Shown here piece after piece: positions 28,555 to 37,448 of a DNA stretch of 64,000 nucleotides. Each line of letters starts with the position of its first letter. Positions within the stretch are counted from its first letter, which is position 1. The position numbers were made by a program, and so were the translations under genes. A model generated the notes under the pieces. It did not search any database. It was not told the DNA's origin and saw only the letters and a program-made list of their open reading frames with translations. This DNA is from Paenibacillus camelliae (GTDB lineage Bacteria > Bacillota > Bacilli > Paenibacillales > Paenibacillaceae), in NCBI RefSeq assembly GCF_023715345.1, contig NZ_JAMBNY010000005.1, positions 62,001 to 126,000 on the forward strand, in the 5' to 3' direction.

Positions 28555-28866
28555 ATGAATAATACAAGATTTCGAATTACAAGAAAGCTACACGAAAATC
28601 ATGTGGAAAATGCGATATCTCTTGAAGAATGCAAAGCTTTTTTTGCAGAGCAACATGATTTCTTATATACGCAGCAATATTCTGTTCGGCAAAATGGCAC
28701 AGTGATGACCATCGAAGGCGAGTTTTTTATGTGGCAGGTTGGAGAAACACAAATTCCATTTCGATATTATGATGGAGACATCTACGTGTTTGTTTCGCAT
28801 GAAATCATTTACGCTAAAATGCTGAGCATAGCTGAAGAGCTGCACGCCCAGTATATCGAGGGATAG
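28555..28866 (+). CDS. Small hypothetical protein
   Basis: 103 aa, not recognised. It has a basic N-terminus (RFRITRKLHENH), no signal peptide and no membrane segment, alternating beta-like hydrophobicity (TVMTIEGEFFMWQVGETQIPF) and a C-terminal helix (AKMLSIAEELHAQY). The ATG follows GGGGTT. Eleven bases separate it from the next small gene, so both are probably in one transcript leading to the AlkD-like gene. Confidence 0.65.
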   Translation: MNNTRFRITRKLHENHVENAISLEECKAFFAEQHDFLYTQQYSVRQNGTVMTIEGEFFMWQVGETQIPFRYYDGDIYVFVSHEIIYAKMLSIAEELHAQYIEG

Positions 28867-28877
28867 GAAGAGATAAA

Positions 28878-29039
28878 ATGAGATGCGGTGAACAATGCTT
28901 CCTCGTAACATATGAAGTTAAAGGTGAACAAAAGGTTGCAACAATATTAGCAAGAACACCGGTAGAAGCAAGAAAGAAGCTTCGCGGTGATATCGGCGCA
29001 GATGCCGATATATTGGCCGTTAAACGAGAAACGAGATAA
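28878..29039 (+). CDS. Small hypothetical protein, 53 aa
   Basis: The frame runs from ATG at 28878 to TAA at 29037-29039, with AGGAAGAGATA just upstream as RBS. The protein begins MRCGEQCFLVTYEVKG and ends ILAVKRETR. It has two Cys near the start, then an amphipathic helix (TPVEARKKLRGDIG). Codon use resembles the neighbours and the frame fits tightly between two genes, which supports it as a real small gene. Function unknown. Confidence 0.6.
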   Translation: MRCGEQCFLVTYEVKGEQKVATILARTPVEARKKLRGDIGADADILAVKRETR

Positions 29040-29086
29040 TTATGTAAGGCAATGAAAGAATCTTTGCTAGGAAGGAGTTGTATAAC

Positions 29087-29755
29087 ATGAATGAACATAA
29101 AGCTACAACAATAGAACGCTCTTCAAAAGCGGAAAACATCCTGTCTCAGATCGATAGTAAAACGAAGCTAGGCGACATACGAAAAATCGCAAAGGACATT
29201 AAAAAAGATCATGAGCTAGCGATGGAGCTTTGGTCCACCGAACAGTTTATGCCAAGACTATTAGCAATCCTAATTATGGATAAGAAACTTCTTTCACAAG
29301 ATGTGCTCGATAAGCTTGATCAGGATATGCAAATTCACACCTTTGATGAGCGAAATAACTTAATGGATTGGTTGATGGCTAATCAGCTTACCAAAGACAA
29401 AAAGACAATTGCATTGATGGAATCATGGGAGAATAGCCCGTCAGCACTTCAAAGAAGAATTTTCTGGTATTATCAAGCGCGCTTGAGATGGACTGGACAA
29501 ACACCGCCAGATAATACCAAAGAATTACTATCAGCAATTGAAGCTAATATTGCGCAGGAAGAACCGGAAGTTCAATGGGCAATGAATTTTGTTGCAGGCT
29601 GGATAGGCATCTATGATGAAGAGCATCGTGCACGTTGTATTGAGCTTGGTGAGAAAACAGGACTTTACAAAAATGAAATGGTATCAAAAGGCTGCACCCC
29701 TAACTACTTACCGGAGTTCATTACAATTGAAGTGAACAAACGACAAAAGAAATAG
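29087..29755 (+). CDS. AlkD-like DNA alkylation repair (HEAT-repeat) protein
   Basis: 222 aa, almost entirely helical. The pattern MELWSTEQFMPRLLAILIMDKKLL, MDWLMANQL and EVQWAMNFVAGWIGIYDEEHRARCIELGE resembles the ALK-type HEAT-repeat DNA glycosylase family (AlkC/AlkD). Those enzymes excise positively charged alkylated bases such as 3- and 7-alkylpurines. GGAG at 29074-29077 is nine bases before the ATG at 29087, preferred over TTG at 29078. Substrate activity is not provable from the sequence; some relatives are not glycosylases. Confidence 0.75.
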   Translation: MNEHKATTIERSSKAENILSQIDSKTKLGDIRKIAKDIKKDHELAMELWSTEQFMPRLLAILIMDKKLLSQDVLDKLDQDMQIHTFDERNNLMDWLMANQLTKDKKTIALMESWENSPSALQRRIFWYYQARLRWTGQTPPDNTKELLSAIEANIAQEEPEVQWAMNFVAGWIGIYDEEHRARCIELGEKTGLYKNEMVSKGCTPNYLPEFITIEVNKRQKK

Positions 29756-29915
29756 TTGCCCCTGAAGAGCAACTAGATAAGCGAAGGTAGCGGCGTAAGC
29801 AACCAACAATGGACATCACTCGCATATAAATAAGTAAGAGATAAGAGCAAATTCCACGGCTAACTCAGTCAGGCATTTGCTCTTTTTATTGTCCACCCCC
29901 AACCAATCTGTTGCA

Positions 29916-30209
29916 AACATAGTGTTGAAAGACAGCCAAACCAAAGTGCACCCATGACTAAGCGAAAAACATAGTGTTGAACTACAGACATGCAGGGTAC
30001 ATCCATGACCGAGCGGAGAACATAGTGATTGTGTAAAAGCGCCAGCGGTTGCCTTTGTTCACGGATTTCTACCTTAGAAGTATATTAAGAAATCCGTGAA
30101 CAACAGCAATTGAAACAACACTATGTTTGTAGCGTGCTTACAATAGCTCCTTTGCCAACACTATGTTTGTAGCGGGCCAACAAGAGCTCCTTTGCCCAAC
30201 ACTATGTTT
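29916..30209. repeat. Inverted repeat array with central stem, copy 1
   Basis: Left side: AACATAGTGTTG cores at 29916 and 29968 and AACATAGTGATT at 30019, about 51 bp apart. Centre: TTGTTCACGGATTTCT (30055-30070) and AGAAATCCGTGAACAA (30088-30103), a perfect 16-bp stem with a 17-base loop. Right side: inverted cores CAACACTATGTTT at 30116, 30156 and 30197, about 40 bp apart. No coding potential seen. Confidence 0.85.
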
Positions 30210-30314
30210 GCAGCCGAACTATAACCTAAGTAAACTTATCATGCTTCAAGCCAATCTCTTCACTACTAAACCACAGTTCATACCTACAAACACCCCGCCA
30301 ACCAAGCTGCTGAA

Positions 30315-30742
30315 AACATCGTGTTGAAAGACAACCAAGCCAAAGTGCATCCATGCAGAGCGGAAAACATAGTGTTGAAAGTACACCTTGCCACAGAGCA
30401 CCCATGACTAAGCGGAAAACTTAGTGTTGAATTACAACTTTGCCAGATTGCATCCATGCTTGAGCGGAGAACATAGTGATTGTGTAAAAGCGCAGCGGTT
30501 GCCTTTGTCCTCTGATTTCGACATTGATACTAATTCAAGAAATCAGAGGACAACAGCAATTGAAACAACACTATGTTTGTAGCGGGCTTACAATAGCTCC
30601 TTTGCCAACACTATGTTTGTAGCGGGCCAACAATAGCACCTTTGCCAGCACTATGTTTGCAGCGACCTTCAAAGAGCGACTCTACCTTCAACACTATGTT
30701 TGTAGCGGGCTTACAATAGCTCCTTTGCCCAACACCATGTTT
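30315..30742. repeat. Inverted repeat array with central stem, copy 2
   Basis: Left cores at 30315 (one change), 30366, 30418 (one change) and 30470. Central stem TTGTCCTCTGATTTC (30505-30519) with GAAATCAGAGGACAA (30539-30553). Right cores at 30566, 30606, 30646, 30689 and 30730, period about 40 bp. Same architecture as copy 1, with three compensated changes in the stem. The 1.1 kb gap 29756-30884 contains nothing else but the promoter of the next gene. Confidence 0.85.
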
Positions 30743-30812
30743 GCAGCAAACAAATCAAAGAAAATTCCCCCGTAACCTAAAAAATATCGTTCTTATATCA
30801 TTCTATATTCGT

Positions 30813-30821
30813 TGCTATAAT
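30813..30821 (+). promoter_or_regulatory. Extended -10 element before the ABC operon
   Basis: TGCTATAAT gives a TGn extended -10 at 30813-30821, 63 bases before the start of the binding-protein gene. No clear -35 box is visible, as is common with extended -10 promoters. Confidence 0.5.
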
Positions 30822-30884
30822 CTAGCTGTAAGAAGGGATTAGTAATGATCATGATACAATCCATTATTATGAGGGGGTCAAGTT

Positions 30885-32294
30885 ATGAAGAAAACGTTAA
30901 TGACAGTCGTAATGCTAGTTCTTGTATTAACTACCGTGCTAACAGCATGTAGTGGAAACAACGGAAGCAATGGGAACAATGGTAGCAATGGAAACTCAGC
31001 AACCGAGGGAACGAACAGCACGAGTACACCTTCACCAACGCCCACAGCTGAAAACACAGAGCAACCAGCAGAACCATTCTCCGTCTCACTTCGTCACATC
31101 CAGATCGGAGAAGCACAAAAATTCCGTAAAGCGATACTGGATGATGTCGTTGCTATGACGGAAGCAGAAGTACCAGGCTTAACCTTTGAGCTTGAAGGCG
31201 TAGAGGATAGCGTCAACCGCTTTACGAAGCTACCAGCAGAGATGGCTGCAGGCAACCCGCCGAAAATTTTTGATTTGTTTGGCGGTGAAGGCGATGCACT
31301 AAAATATGGTGCAGCGGGTCGTTTGCTTGATTTGACTCCAATCATTGAAGAGCTTGGGCTCAGTGATAAGTTTTTGAATCTGGATCAATTTATTTTAGAT
31401 GGTAAGGTTTACGGTCTTCCGATCGGTGGTAATACAGAAGGCTTCTACTATAACGAAGAGCTGTTCGCTTCACTTGGCTTAACTGAACCAAAAACTTGGG
31501 ATGAACTTGAGCATGCTGCGCAAACGCTTACAGACAATGGCTACACAGCCTTTGCAATGGGCTCTAAAGGAGCATGGGTGCCGTTAATGCTCGTCAATAC
31601 ACTAATTGGTCGCTATGCAGGACCTGACTCCATCGCTGGGCTAGCCTCAGGTGATGCGACATGGAATTCCCCTGAAGTAGTGGCTGCCTTCGAAAAGTAC
31701 GGGGAATGGGTAGAAAAAGGCTATTTCACCAAGGGTGAGCTTGGCTTCGAATATGCGGATATGCTAAATGAGTTTGTCACAGGCAAAGCAGGGATGATGT
31801 TCGATGGAAGCTGGAGATCCTCAGTATTTAGTGATGAGGCTCAAGCAGGCGCATTAACAAATAAGGTCGGCTTCTTCACGATGCCAGCGGTTGATGGCGG
31901 CATTGGCGATCAAACCTTCGTTAATGGTAACTACAGTAATGGCTACGGCTTTTCTTCAGATCTAACGGAGCAGGAGCTTGTTGCGATTAAAGCCTTTATC
32001 AAAAATCTGTACAGTGATGAAATGCAGCTAAGAGGCTTGCTGGAGGATGGAATTCTGCCTTCCATTAAGCTGTCTAGTGATGCCATGAATCAAGTGGAGG
32101 ATAAAATCGTTAAGAAGGTCATTACGATTATGAGTGAATCTGGCGGCGCATTCTCTCACTTTGACTCCACCGTACCATCCTCTGTCTACAAGGAATCCGA
32201 GGATCTAATTTTGAAGCTGATTGCTGGCAGAGAAACACCACAGTCAGTCGGCGACAAGATGCAGGCAGTGCAGGATAAAGCGAGCGAGGAATAA
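30885..32294 (+). CDS. Sugar ABC transporter substrate-binding lipoprotein
   Basis: 469 aa. The signal peptide ends in lipobox LTAC (Cys about 22), followed by a low-complexity Asn/Gly/Ser/Thr/Pro linker (about 23-65) and a family 1 extracellular solute-binding domain. Segments such as GLPIGGNTEGFYYNEELFASLGL, PKTWDELE and FVTGKAGMMFDGSWR are typical of carbohydrate-binding proteins. It would be tethered outside the membrane and deliver a sugar to the two permeases that follow. With NagZ at the end of the operon, an amino sugar is a likely ligand (inference). No ATPase gene is encoded here; a shared MsmX-type ATPase is usual. Confidence 0.9.
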   Translation: MKKTLMTVVMLVLVLTTVLTACSGNNGSNGNNGSNGNSATEGTNSTSTPSPTPTAENTEQPAEPFSVSLRHIQIGEAQKFRKAILDDVVAMTEAEVPGLTFELEGVEDSVNRFTKLPAEMAAGNPPKIFDLFGGEGDALKYGAAGRLLDLTPIIEELGLSDKFLNLDQFILDGKVYGLPIGGNTEGFYYNEELFASLGLTEPKTWDELEHAAQTLTDNGYTAFAMGSKGAWVPLMLVNTLIGRYAGPDSIAGLASGDATWNSPEVVAAFEKYGEWVEKGYFTKGELGFEYADMLNEFVTGKAGMMFDGSWRSSVFSDEAQAGALTNKVGFFTMPAVDGGIGDQTFVNGNYSNGYGFSSDLTEQELVAIKAFIKNLYSDEMQLRGLLEDGILPSIKLSSDAMNQVEDKIVKKVITIMSESGGAFSHFDSTVPSSVYKESEDLILKLIAGRETPQSVGDKMQAVQDKASEE

Positions 32295-32367
32295 TAGCTT
32301 TTGAATGGGGGAGAGTCGCCGATGCTAGGCAGCCTCCCCTATTTTAATAAGAAATGAGGGAAGACAG

Positions 32368-33240
32368 ATGAAGCAAACGCTGCGCAATCCTTGGATTTAT
32401 CTAATTATGGTTGTACCGACATTAGTACTGTATTGCTTGTTTTTTATTTATCCGATGGTTACCTCATCCTTTTATGCATTTACGGATTGGAACGGCTTAT
32501 CGCAATACAAGTTTATTGGCTTTGATAATTTTATCGCGATATTCCGCGATTCTGATTTTATACACGCGATTGGCAACAATATGCTGTTCATTGCCTTTGC
32601 GGTGGTGGTTCAAGTACCACTCATTATATTCTTTGCGATATTAATAGCTAATGTTCGGAGGCTGCAGCGTCTATACAAAACAATGGTGTTCATCCCTTCG
32701 ATATTATCGACCTCAGTTATCGGGATATTGTGGGGCTTTGTCCTTCATCCGAACATCGGTCCTGTAAATAAGCTGCTCTCCCTTTTTGGAGTAGATACGA
32801 TTTATTGGCTGGCTGATTCTGCTTGGGCGCTGCCTGCTGTACTTGTCGTCAATGCGTGGCAGTGGATGGGCTTTTATATCGTGCTTGTGCTTGCTGCCAT
32901 ATTAGCGCTGCCTAAGGAAATGAATGAAGCTGCGGAGATTGATGGCGCTTCAGGCATACAGCGTGCATGGTACTTAACCGTACCGCTTATAAAGCCCATT
33001 ATCTCTGTCGTTGTGATGCTATCGATTGCAGGAGCGATGCGTGTGGTCGATATCGTACTCGTTATGACGCAAGGCGGGCCGGTTGGAGCAACCGAGGTTA
33101 TGGCTTCCTATTTGGTCAATGAAGCGATGGGTGTCAATCCGAACTATGGGCTGGGCACTTCAATCTCACTAGTCATCTTTGCCTTTGCGTTACTGCTAAC
33201 TGCAATCTATCAAGGAACATTTGGAAGAACGAAGGAGTGA
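32368..33240 (+). CDS. Sugar ABC transporter permease (MalF/UgpA type)
   Basis: 290 aa with six membrane helices. The conserved cytoplasmic EAA loop is EMNEAAEIDGASGIQRAWYLTVPLIKP (about 190-215), which contacts the ATPase. The N-terminus starts near the first helix after a short tail. GAGGGAAGACAG precedes the ATG. It is 73 bp after the binding-protein gene and its stop is seven bases before the next permease start, so the three form one importer. Confidence 0.92.
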   Translation: MKQTLRNPWIYLIMVVPTLVLYCLFFIYPMVTSSFYAFTDWNGLSQYKFIGFDNFIAIFRDSDFIHAIGNNMLFIAFAVVVQVPLIIFFAILIANVRRLQRLYKTMVFIPSILSTSVIGILWGFVLHPNIGPVNKLLSLFGVDTIYWLADSAWALPAVLVVNAWQWMGFYIVLVLAAILALPKEMNEAAEIDGASGIQRAWYLTVPLIKPIISVVVMLSIAGAMRVVDIVLVMTQGGPVGATEVMASYLVNEAMGVNPNYGLGTSISLVIFAFALLLTAIYQGTFGRTKE

Positions 33241-33247
33241 GACGGCC

Positions 33248-34075
33248 ATGACAATATTAAAACGAATATCACCACATATGATCCTACTTATCTACGTGGC
33301 GGTCGTTATGTTTCCGTTTGTGTTTGTATTGTTTTCTTCATTAAAGGAAAGCAATATCGAGATTGCGGAGCGCCCCTTTGCTTTTCCTACTAGTTTTTAT
33401 TTTCAAAACTACATCGATGCTTGGGTGAAGGCGAAAATTAATGTATACTTTTTTAATAGTATATATTTGGCAACGACGTCAGCGTTTACAGGTGTTCTGC
33501 TATCAGCGGCTACAGCGTATGCATTAACACGGATGAGGTTTATGAAGGTCAGTAAAGTGATCTATCAATTCGTACTGATCGGCATGCTTATTCCGGGAAA
33601 TGTGCTGTTTATTGCACAGTATATTCTCGTGATGAATATGGGAATTCTGAACACGCACTGGGCGCTGTTTCTCCCGTATACAGCAGGCGCCTTGCCTGTA
33701 AGTGTATTGCTTATCGCAGCATTTATGAAATCTATTCCAGGCGAGCTGGAAGAAGCGGCAATCGTCGACGGTATGGGTGCGTTTCGATTATTCTATAAAA
33801 TTATACTGCCGTTAACTTTGCCGGCGCTCGTTACCGTATTTATTGTCAATTTTCTCGGCTCCTGGAATGAGTATTTGCTAGCGAATTTCTTTATTAGCAA
33901 GGATGAGTTGAAAACGCTACCAACGGGGATGGTTGGCTTCCGTGATGCGTTCCAGACGAACTATGCGCTCATTAGCACAGGTATTGTATACAGCGTGACA
34001 CCGGTGCTTATTCTATATGCTTTCCTGCAGGAAAAAATTATAGAGGGTGTTACAGCTGGCAGCGTGAAGGGCTAA
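33248..34075 (+). CDS. Sugar ABC transporter permease (MalG/UgpE type)
   Basis: 275 aa from the ATG at 33248. AAGGAG at the end of the previous gene serves as RBS, so the longer TTG start (33221), which would overlap that gene, is not needed. Six membrane helices; the EAA loop is LEEAAIVDGMGAFRLFYKIILPLT. It pairs with the preceding MalF-type permease. The C-terminal AGSVKG is a common ending of MalG-type proteins. Confidence 0.92.
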   Translation: MTILKRISPHMILLIYVAVVMFPFVFVLFSSLKESNIEIAERPFAFPTSFYFQNYIDAWVKAKINVYFFNSIYLATTSAFTGVLLSAATAYALTRMRFMKVSKVIYQFVLIGMLIPGNVLFIAQYILVMNMGILNTHWALFLPYTAGALPVSVLLIAAFMKSIPGELEEAAIVDGMGAFRLFYKIILPLTLPALVTVFIVNFLGSWNEYLLANFFISKDELKTLPTGMVGFRDAFQTNYALISTGIVYSVTPVLILYAFLQEKIIEGVTAGSVKG

Positions 34076-34096
34076 GGGAAGGGATTGTGAAGCTGT

Positions 34097-35920
34097 ATGT
34101 CTCTGCAAAAAAAGCTGGTCATGGCTTTTGTAGGCTTAATTATATTGCCGCTGCTCGTGCTAGGTACGATCTCCTATGAGTATATCTCGAATCGCACTGC
34201 ACTTGGCTATTCCGAAGCTACGGAGCTGACGCTGCGCGCCTTGCTGCTCAGCGTCGATCAAGTGTTTAACGATATGAATAACGTAACGGACAGCACCATC
34301 GCGAGCCGTGCTATTCAGGAGGCGTTGAACAATTTGCAGAGCACTGAGCTCGATCAAATCAATTACTTAGAGCTGAATGCGATTCAGCGCAATTTTAGAG
34401 AGCTGCTTGTCAATCATCCTTCTGTAAGCTATGCCTTTATGTATACGCTGCAGCAGCAGAACGTGCATAAGCTGTTCTCTAAGGCTAGCTTTGCCCCGCT
34501 CACATTTGAGCAATTTATCGAGCTGCCGATCTATCAAGAGGTCATCAAGCGGGATGGCCTTCCGCTATGGATAGGGCCTTATGAGCATACAGAGCTAACA
34601 GGCAACGATCAGGTCTTTACGCTTGCAAGAGTTGTAAAGGATATTGATACCTTAGACAACAAAGGGATATTACTCGTACAAATTCGCAATTCAGATTTAG
34701 AGGCGATCTTTAGATACTTCCGCTATAAGCAAGAGTTTACGAAGTATATGATCGTAAATGCGGATGGGCTCATTATGTACGACAGCAACGGTCTGCTGGA
34801 GCAGAGACAGCTAGGCGAGCTAATGTCTGAGCTAGAAGTGAATGCGGGTGAGCGTAATGCAAGCCTGCGCACAGATTTTCAAGGTGTAGACTCGATTGTA
34901 TCTGTTACAGCATTTGATAATTATGAAGGCTGGCGTTTAATTGCCGTCACACCTTGGAGTGTCATTGCTGGAGAAATTAGATGGATAGCTGTTGCTGTGT
35001 CATCTCTTATTGGCTTGTGCATGCTGCTTGCCTGCGTCTTTATTATATATTTTGCCCGTCGGATTACGATGGCAATTATAGATTCTGTTAAGGTGATGCG
35101 TGAGGTGGAGCTGGGTAATTTGCAAGCACGGGTTGAGGTTCGCGGCAACGATGAAATCGGTCTGCTCACGCGAGGAACGAATCGTCTTATCTATCGACTG
35201 GAGCAGCTAATTACCGAGCTGCAGGAGCAGCATGAGCGGAAGCGGGCTGCCGAGATGACAGCACTACAGGCGCAGATTAAGCCACACTTTTTGTTTAATA
35301 CGCTGGAGTCCATCAATATACTCGCCATTCAGAACCAAGGAAAGAAAGTAAGTCAGATGGTCTCGAAGCTAGGCAATATTTTGCGAATCAGCATTCAGCA
35401 GCAGGAGGAAATCACGATTGAGCAGGAGCTTGCTCACGTTCGCAGCTATCTCGATATACAAAAATATCGGTTCGAGGAGCTGTTCGATTACGAGATTGTC
35501 GTGTCTGATGCCCTGCAGCATGAGCTAACGTTGAAGCTGTCGCTTCAGCCGCTTGTAGAAAATTGTATACAGCATGGCTTCGAAGGGATTGAATATTTAG
35601 GCTTGATTCGCATTGCTGTTACGGCTGACGAGCAGCATATATATTTTAGAATAGAGGATAACGGATTAGGTATACCGCAAGCTCAATTGGAGAAGTTCAC
35701 GTATTTGTCAGAGCATCAAGTCAGCTTTGATAATTCGCCTGAGCGAGGCGAGCGTAGAGGTATCGGCGTCAGAAATGTGGCCGATCGTATACGATTGCGT
35801 TATGGCAAGCCCTACGGACTCATGATTTGCAGCGCGCCAAACTCTGGCACCATTATTCAGATGACAATACCAAGAAGAAAGGATGGGGATGCTCGTGAAA
35901 CTAAAGGCGATATTGATTGA
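34097..35920 (+). CDS. YesM-family sensor histidine kinase
   Basis: 607 aa. First helix about 7-25, extracellular Cache-like sensor region (about 30-290), second helix about 298-320, HAMP (about 322-375), then the His_kinase domain with KPHFLFNTLESIN (phosphoacceptor His) and a HATPase_c domain (ENCIQHGFEG, EDNGLGIP, GIGVRNVADRIRLRYG). YesM-type kinases next to ABC sugar importers usually sense the extracellular substrate. The start is 21 bases after the permease stop; the following regulator overlaps its end. Confidence 0.92.
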   Translation: MSLQKKLVMAFVGLIILPLLVLGTISYEYISNRTALGYSEATELTLRALLLSVDQVFNDMNNVTDSTIASRAIQEALNNLQSTELDQINYLELNAIQRNFRELLVNHPSVSYAFMYTLQQQNVHKLFSKASFAPLTFEQFIELPIYQEVIKRDGLPLWIGPYEHTELTGNDQVFTLARVVKDIDTLDNKGILLVQIRNSDLEAIFRYFRYKQEFTKYMIVNADGLIMYDSNGLLEQRQLGELMSELEVNAGERNASLRTDFQGVDSIVSVTAFDNYEGWRLIAVTPWSVIAGEIRWIAVAVSSLIGLCMLLACVFIIYFARRITMAIIDSVKVMREVELGNLQARVEVRGNDEIGLLTRGTNRLIYRLEQLITELQEQHERKRAAEMTALQAQIKPHFLFNTLESINILAIQNQGKKVSQMVSKLGNILRISIQQQEEITIEQELAHVRSYLDIQKYRFEELFDYEIVVSDALQHELTLKLSLQPLVENCIQHGFEGIEYLGLIRIAVTADEQHIYFRIEDNGLGIPQAQLEKFTYLSEHQVSFDNSPERGERRGIGVRNVADRIRLRYGKPYGLMICSAPNSGTIIQMTIPRRKDGDARETKGDID

Positions 35921-37445
35921 TGATGAGATCAATATTATACGCAATTTGCAGCAGGTGCTGCCATGGGATGAACAACGGGTGGAAGTTGTCGGAACGGCCA
36001 AAAATGGAGTGCAGGCGTTGGAGCTTATTTACGCTCATCATCCCCAGCTCATTTTCTGTGATATAAGAATGCCTGTAATGGATGGTATTGAGTTTCTGCA
36101 GGAGCTGCGACAGATTGACCAAGAGGCAGAGGTTATTATGCTCACTGGCTATCAGGAATTTGAATATGCGCGTTCTGTACTGCGGTATCAGGTAATGGAT
36201 TATGTGCTAAAGCCAATTGATTATGACGCACTTATACAGCTGTTTGAGAAAACAGCGCAGCACATTCGTGACAAGCTGCAGCAAAATCAATTTGCCGAAG
36301 AGACGCAGCATCGCATGAAGCATATAGCCTATGAGAAAGCATTGCTTGAATATATCCGTGGCTTTCATAGAGATGGACAATCCGGGGCAACTGATAGACT
36401 TGTGCTGTCGGATAACAGGCTAGCGCTGTTTGTGCTAGAGCTTCCACAAGCCGAGCAATCGCACAGTCTATTAAGCGATCAGCTTGCCAGTGTGAAGGAA
36501 GGCATGGCAGCGTATGCTGCTGATTCTCAAGTGCACCTGCTGCATGTAGCAGATCGGTTTTGGGCTTTAGTGCTAGCAGGGAAGCTGCCGCATATGAATG
36601 GTAGTCAGCTAGAGCAGATGATGAAGCAAATTGTCCGTTCGCTGGATGGCAGAGAGGAGCTTGCGATCGCAGCCTATGAACGAGCAATGACGGCGGAGGA
36701 GCTATATCTTGTATGGAATACGATGTGCAAGGAGCTTTCGTTTGCACATCAACCATATGTGATCGTGAGGGAACTAGAGGACACCCGCCAAAGCAATGAG
36801 CAGCACATATGGCACTGTGCCGATCAATGCATTGCAGCCATTAAGCATCTGGATCAGGCTGCTGCTAGAAGCTCATTGAAGCGTATGAATGAGCTGCTGC
36901 GTGTACGCACCATGCAATCGCTGCAGCAGCTGGAGATGCTCATTCATTCGATTATCGTCTATATGCTCAGAGAGCTTCGCCGCTATGAGGCGATTCAATC
37001 TGCAACGGAAAAGCAGGTATGGCGACAATTAAACGCGACAAGTAAGCTGAGAGAGCTGACGCTATTGATCACTCATATGGTCGAGAAGGCCTTTTCTGAG
37101 CATTCCAATAAGCGTCCGCAGGTATCGATTCATGTTGCCAAGGACTTTATCGAATCGCATTTGTCAGAGGATATTGCTGCTGAGGAGGTTGCGCAATATT
37201 TAAACATTAGTGTGAGCTACTTTAGCACCATATTTAAGCAGCAATATGGCATGACGTTCATTGAATTTGTAACTCAGGCTCGCATTGAACGAGCGAAATC
37301 GCTGCTTTCTATCACGAAGAAGAGCATCTCCGATGTAGCGAAGTCTGTTGGTTATACGGAGCGAAGATATTTTAATAAAGTGTTCCAGAAGAGAGTGGGG
37401 ATGCTCCCTTCGGAATATCGCGAGCAGAATGGGAGTGTGGGATGA
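35883..37445 (+). CDS. YesN-type AraC-family response regulator
   Basis: 520 aa. Receiver domain about 5-125: AILIDDE acidic pocket, FCDIRMPVMDG with the phosphoacceptor Asp, LTGYQEFEYA and DYVLKPID. A middle region of about 290 residues is followed by an AraC double helix-turn-helix (about 415-515), including VAQYLNISVSYFSTIFKQQYGMTFIEF and DVAKSVGYTERRYFNKVF. Starts at 35883, 35889 (ATG) or 35895 (GTG) are possible; all overlap the kinase gene, giving translational coupling. It probably activates the ABC/NagZ operon in response to the adjacent kinase. Confidence 0.92.
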   Translation: MGMLVKLKAILIDDEINIIRNLQQVLPWDEQRVEVVGTAKNGVQALELIYAHHPQLIFCDIRMPVMDGIEFLQELRQIDQEAEVIMLTGYQEFEYARSVLRYQVMDYVLKPIDYDALIQLFEKTAQHIRDKLQQNQFAEETQHRMKHIAYEKALLEYIRGFHRDGQSGATDRLVLSDNRLALFVLELPQAEQSHSLLSDQLASVKEGMAAYAADSQVHLLHVADRFWALVLAGKLPHMNGSQLEQMMKQIVRSLDGREELAIAAYERAMTAEELYLVWNTMCKELSFAHQPYVIVRELEDTRQSNEQHIWHCADQCIAAIKHLDQAAARSSLKRMNELLRVRTMQSLQQLEMLIHSIIVYMLRELRRYEAIQSATEKQVWRQLNATSKLRELTLLITHMVEKAFSEHSNKRPQVSIHVAKDFIESHLSEDIAAEEVAQYLNISVSYFSTIFKQQYGMTFIEFVTQARIERAKSLLSITKKSISDVAKSVGYTERRYFNKVFQKRVGMLPSEYREQNGSVG

Positions 37446-37448
37446 TTG

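Noticed and set aside
30116..30742. CRISPR-like regular spacing of CAACACTATGTTT
   Set aside because: The intervening sequences are themselves similar between units (AGCGGGC, CTCCTTTGCC), so they are not spacers, and no cas genes are near.
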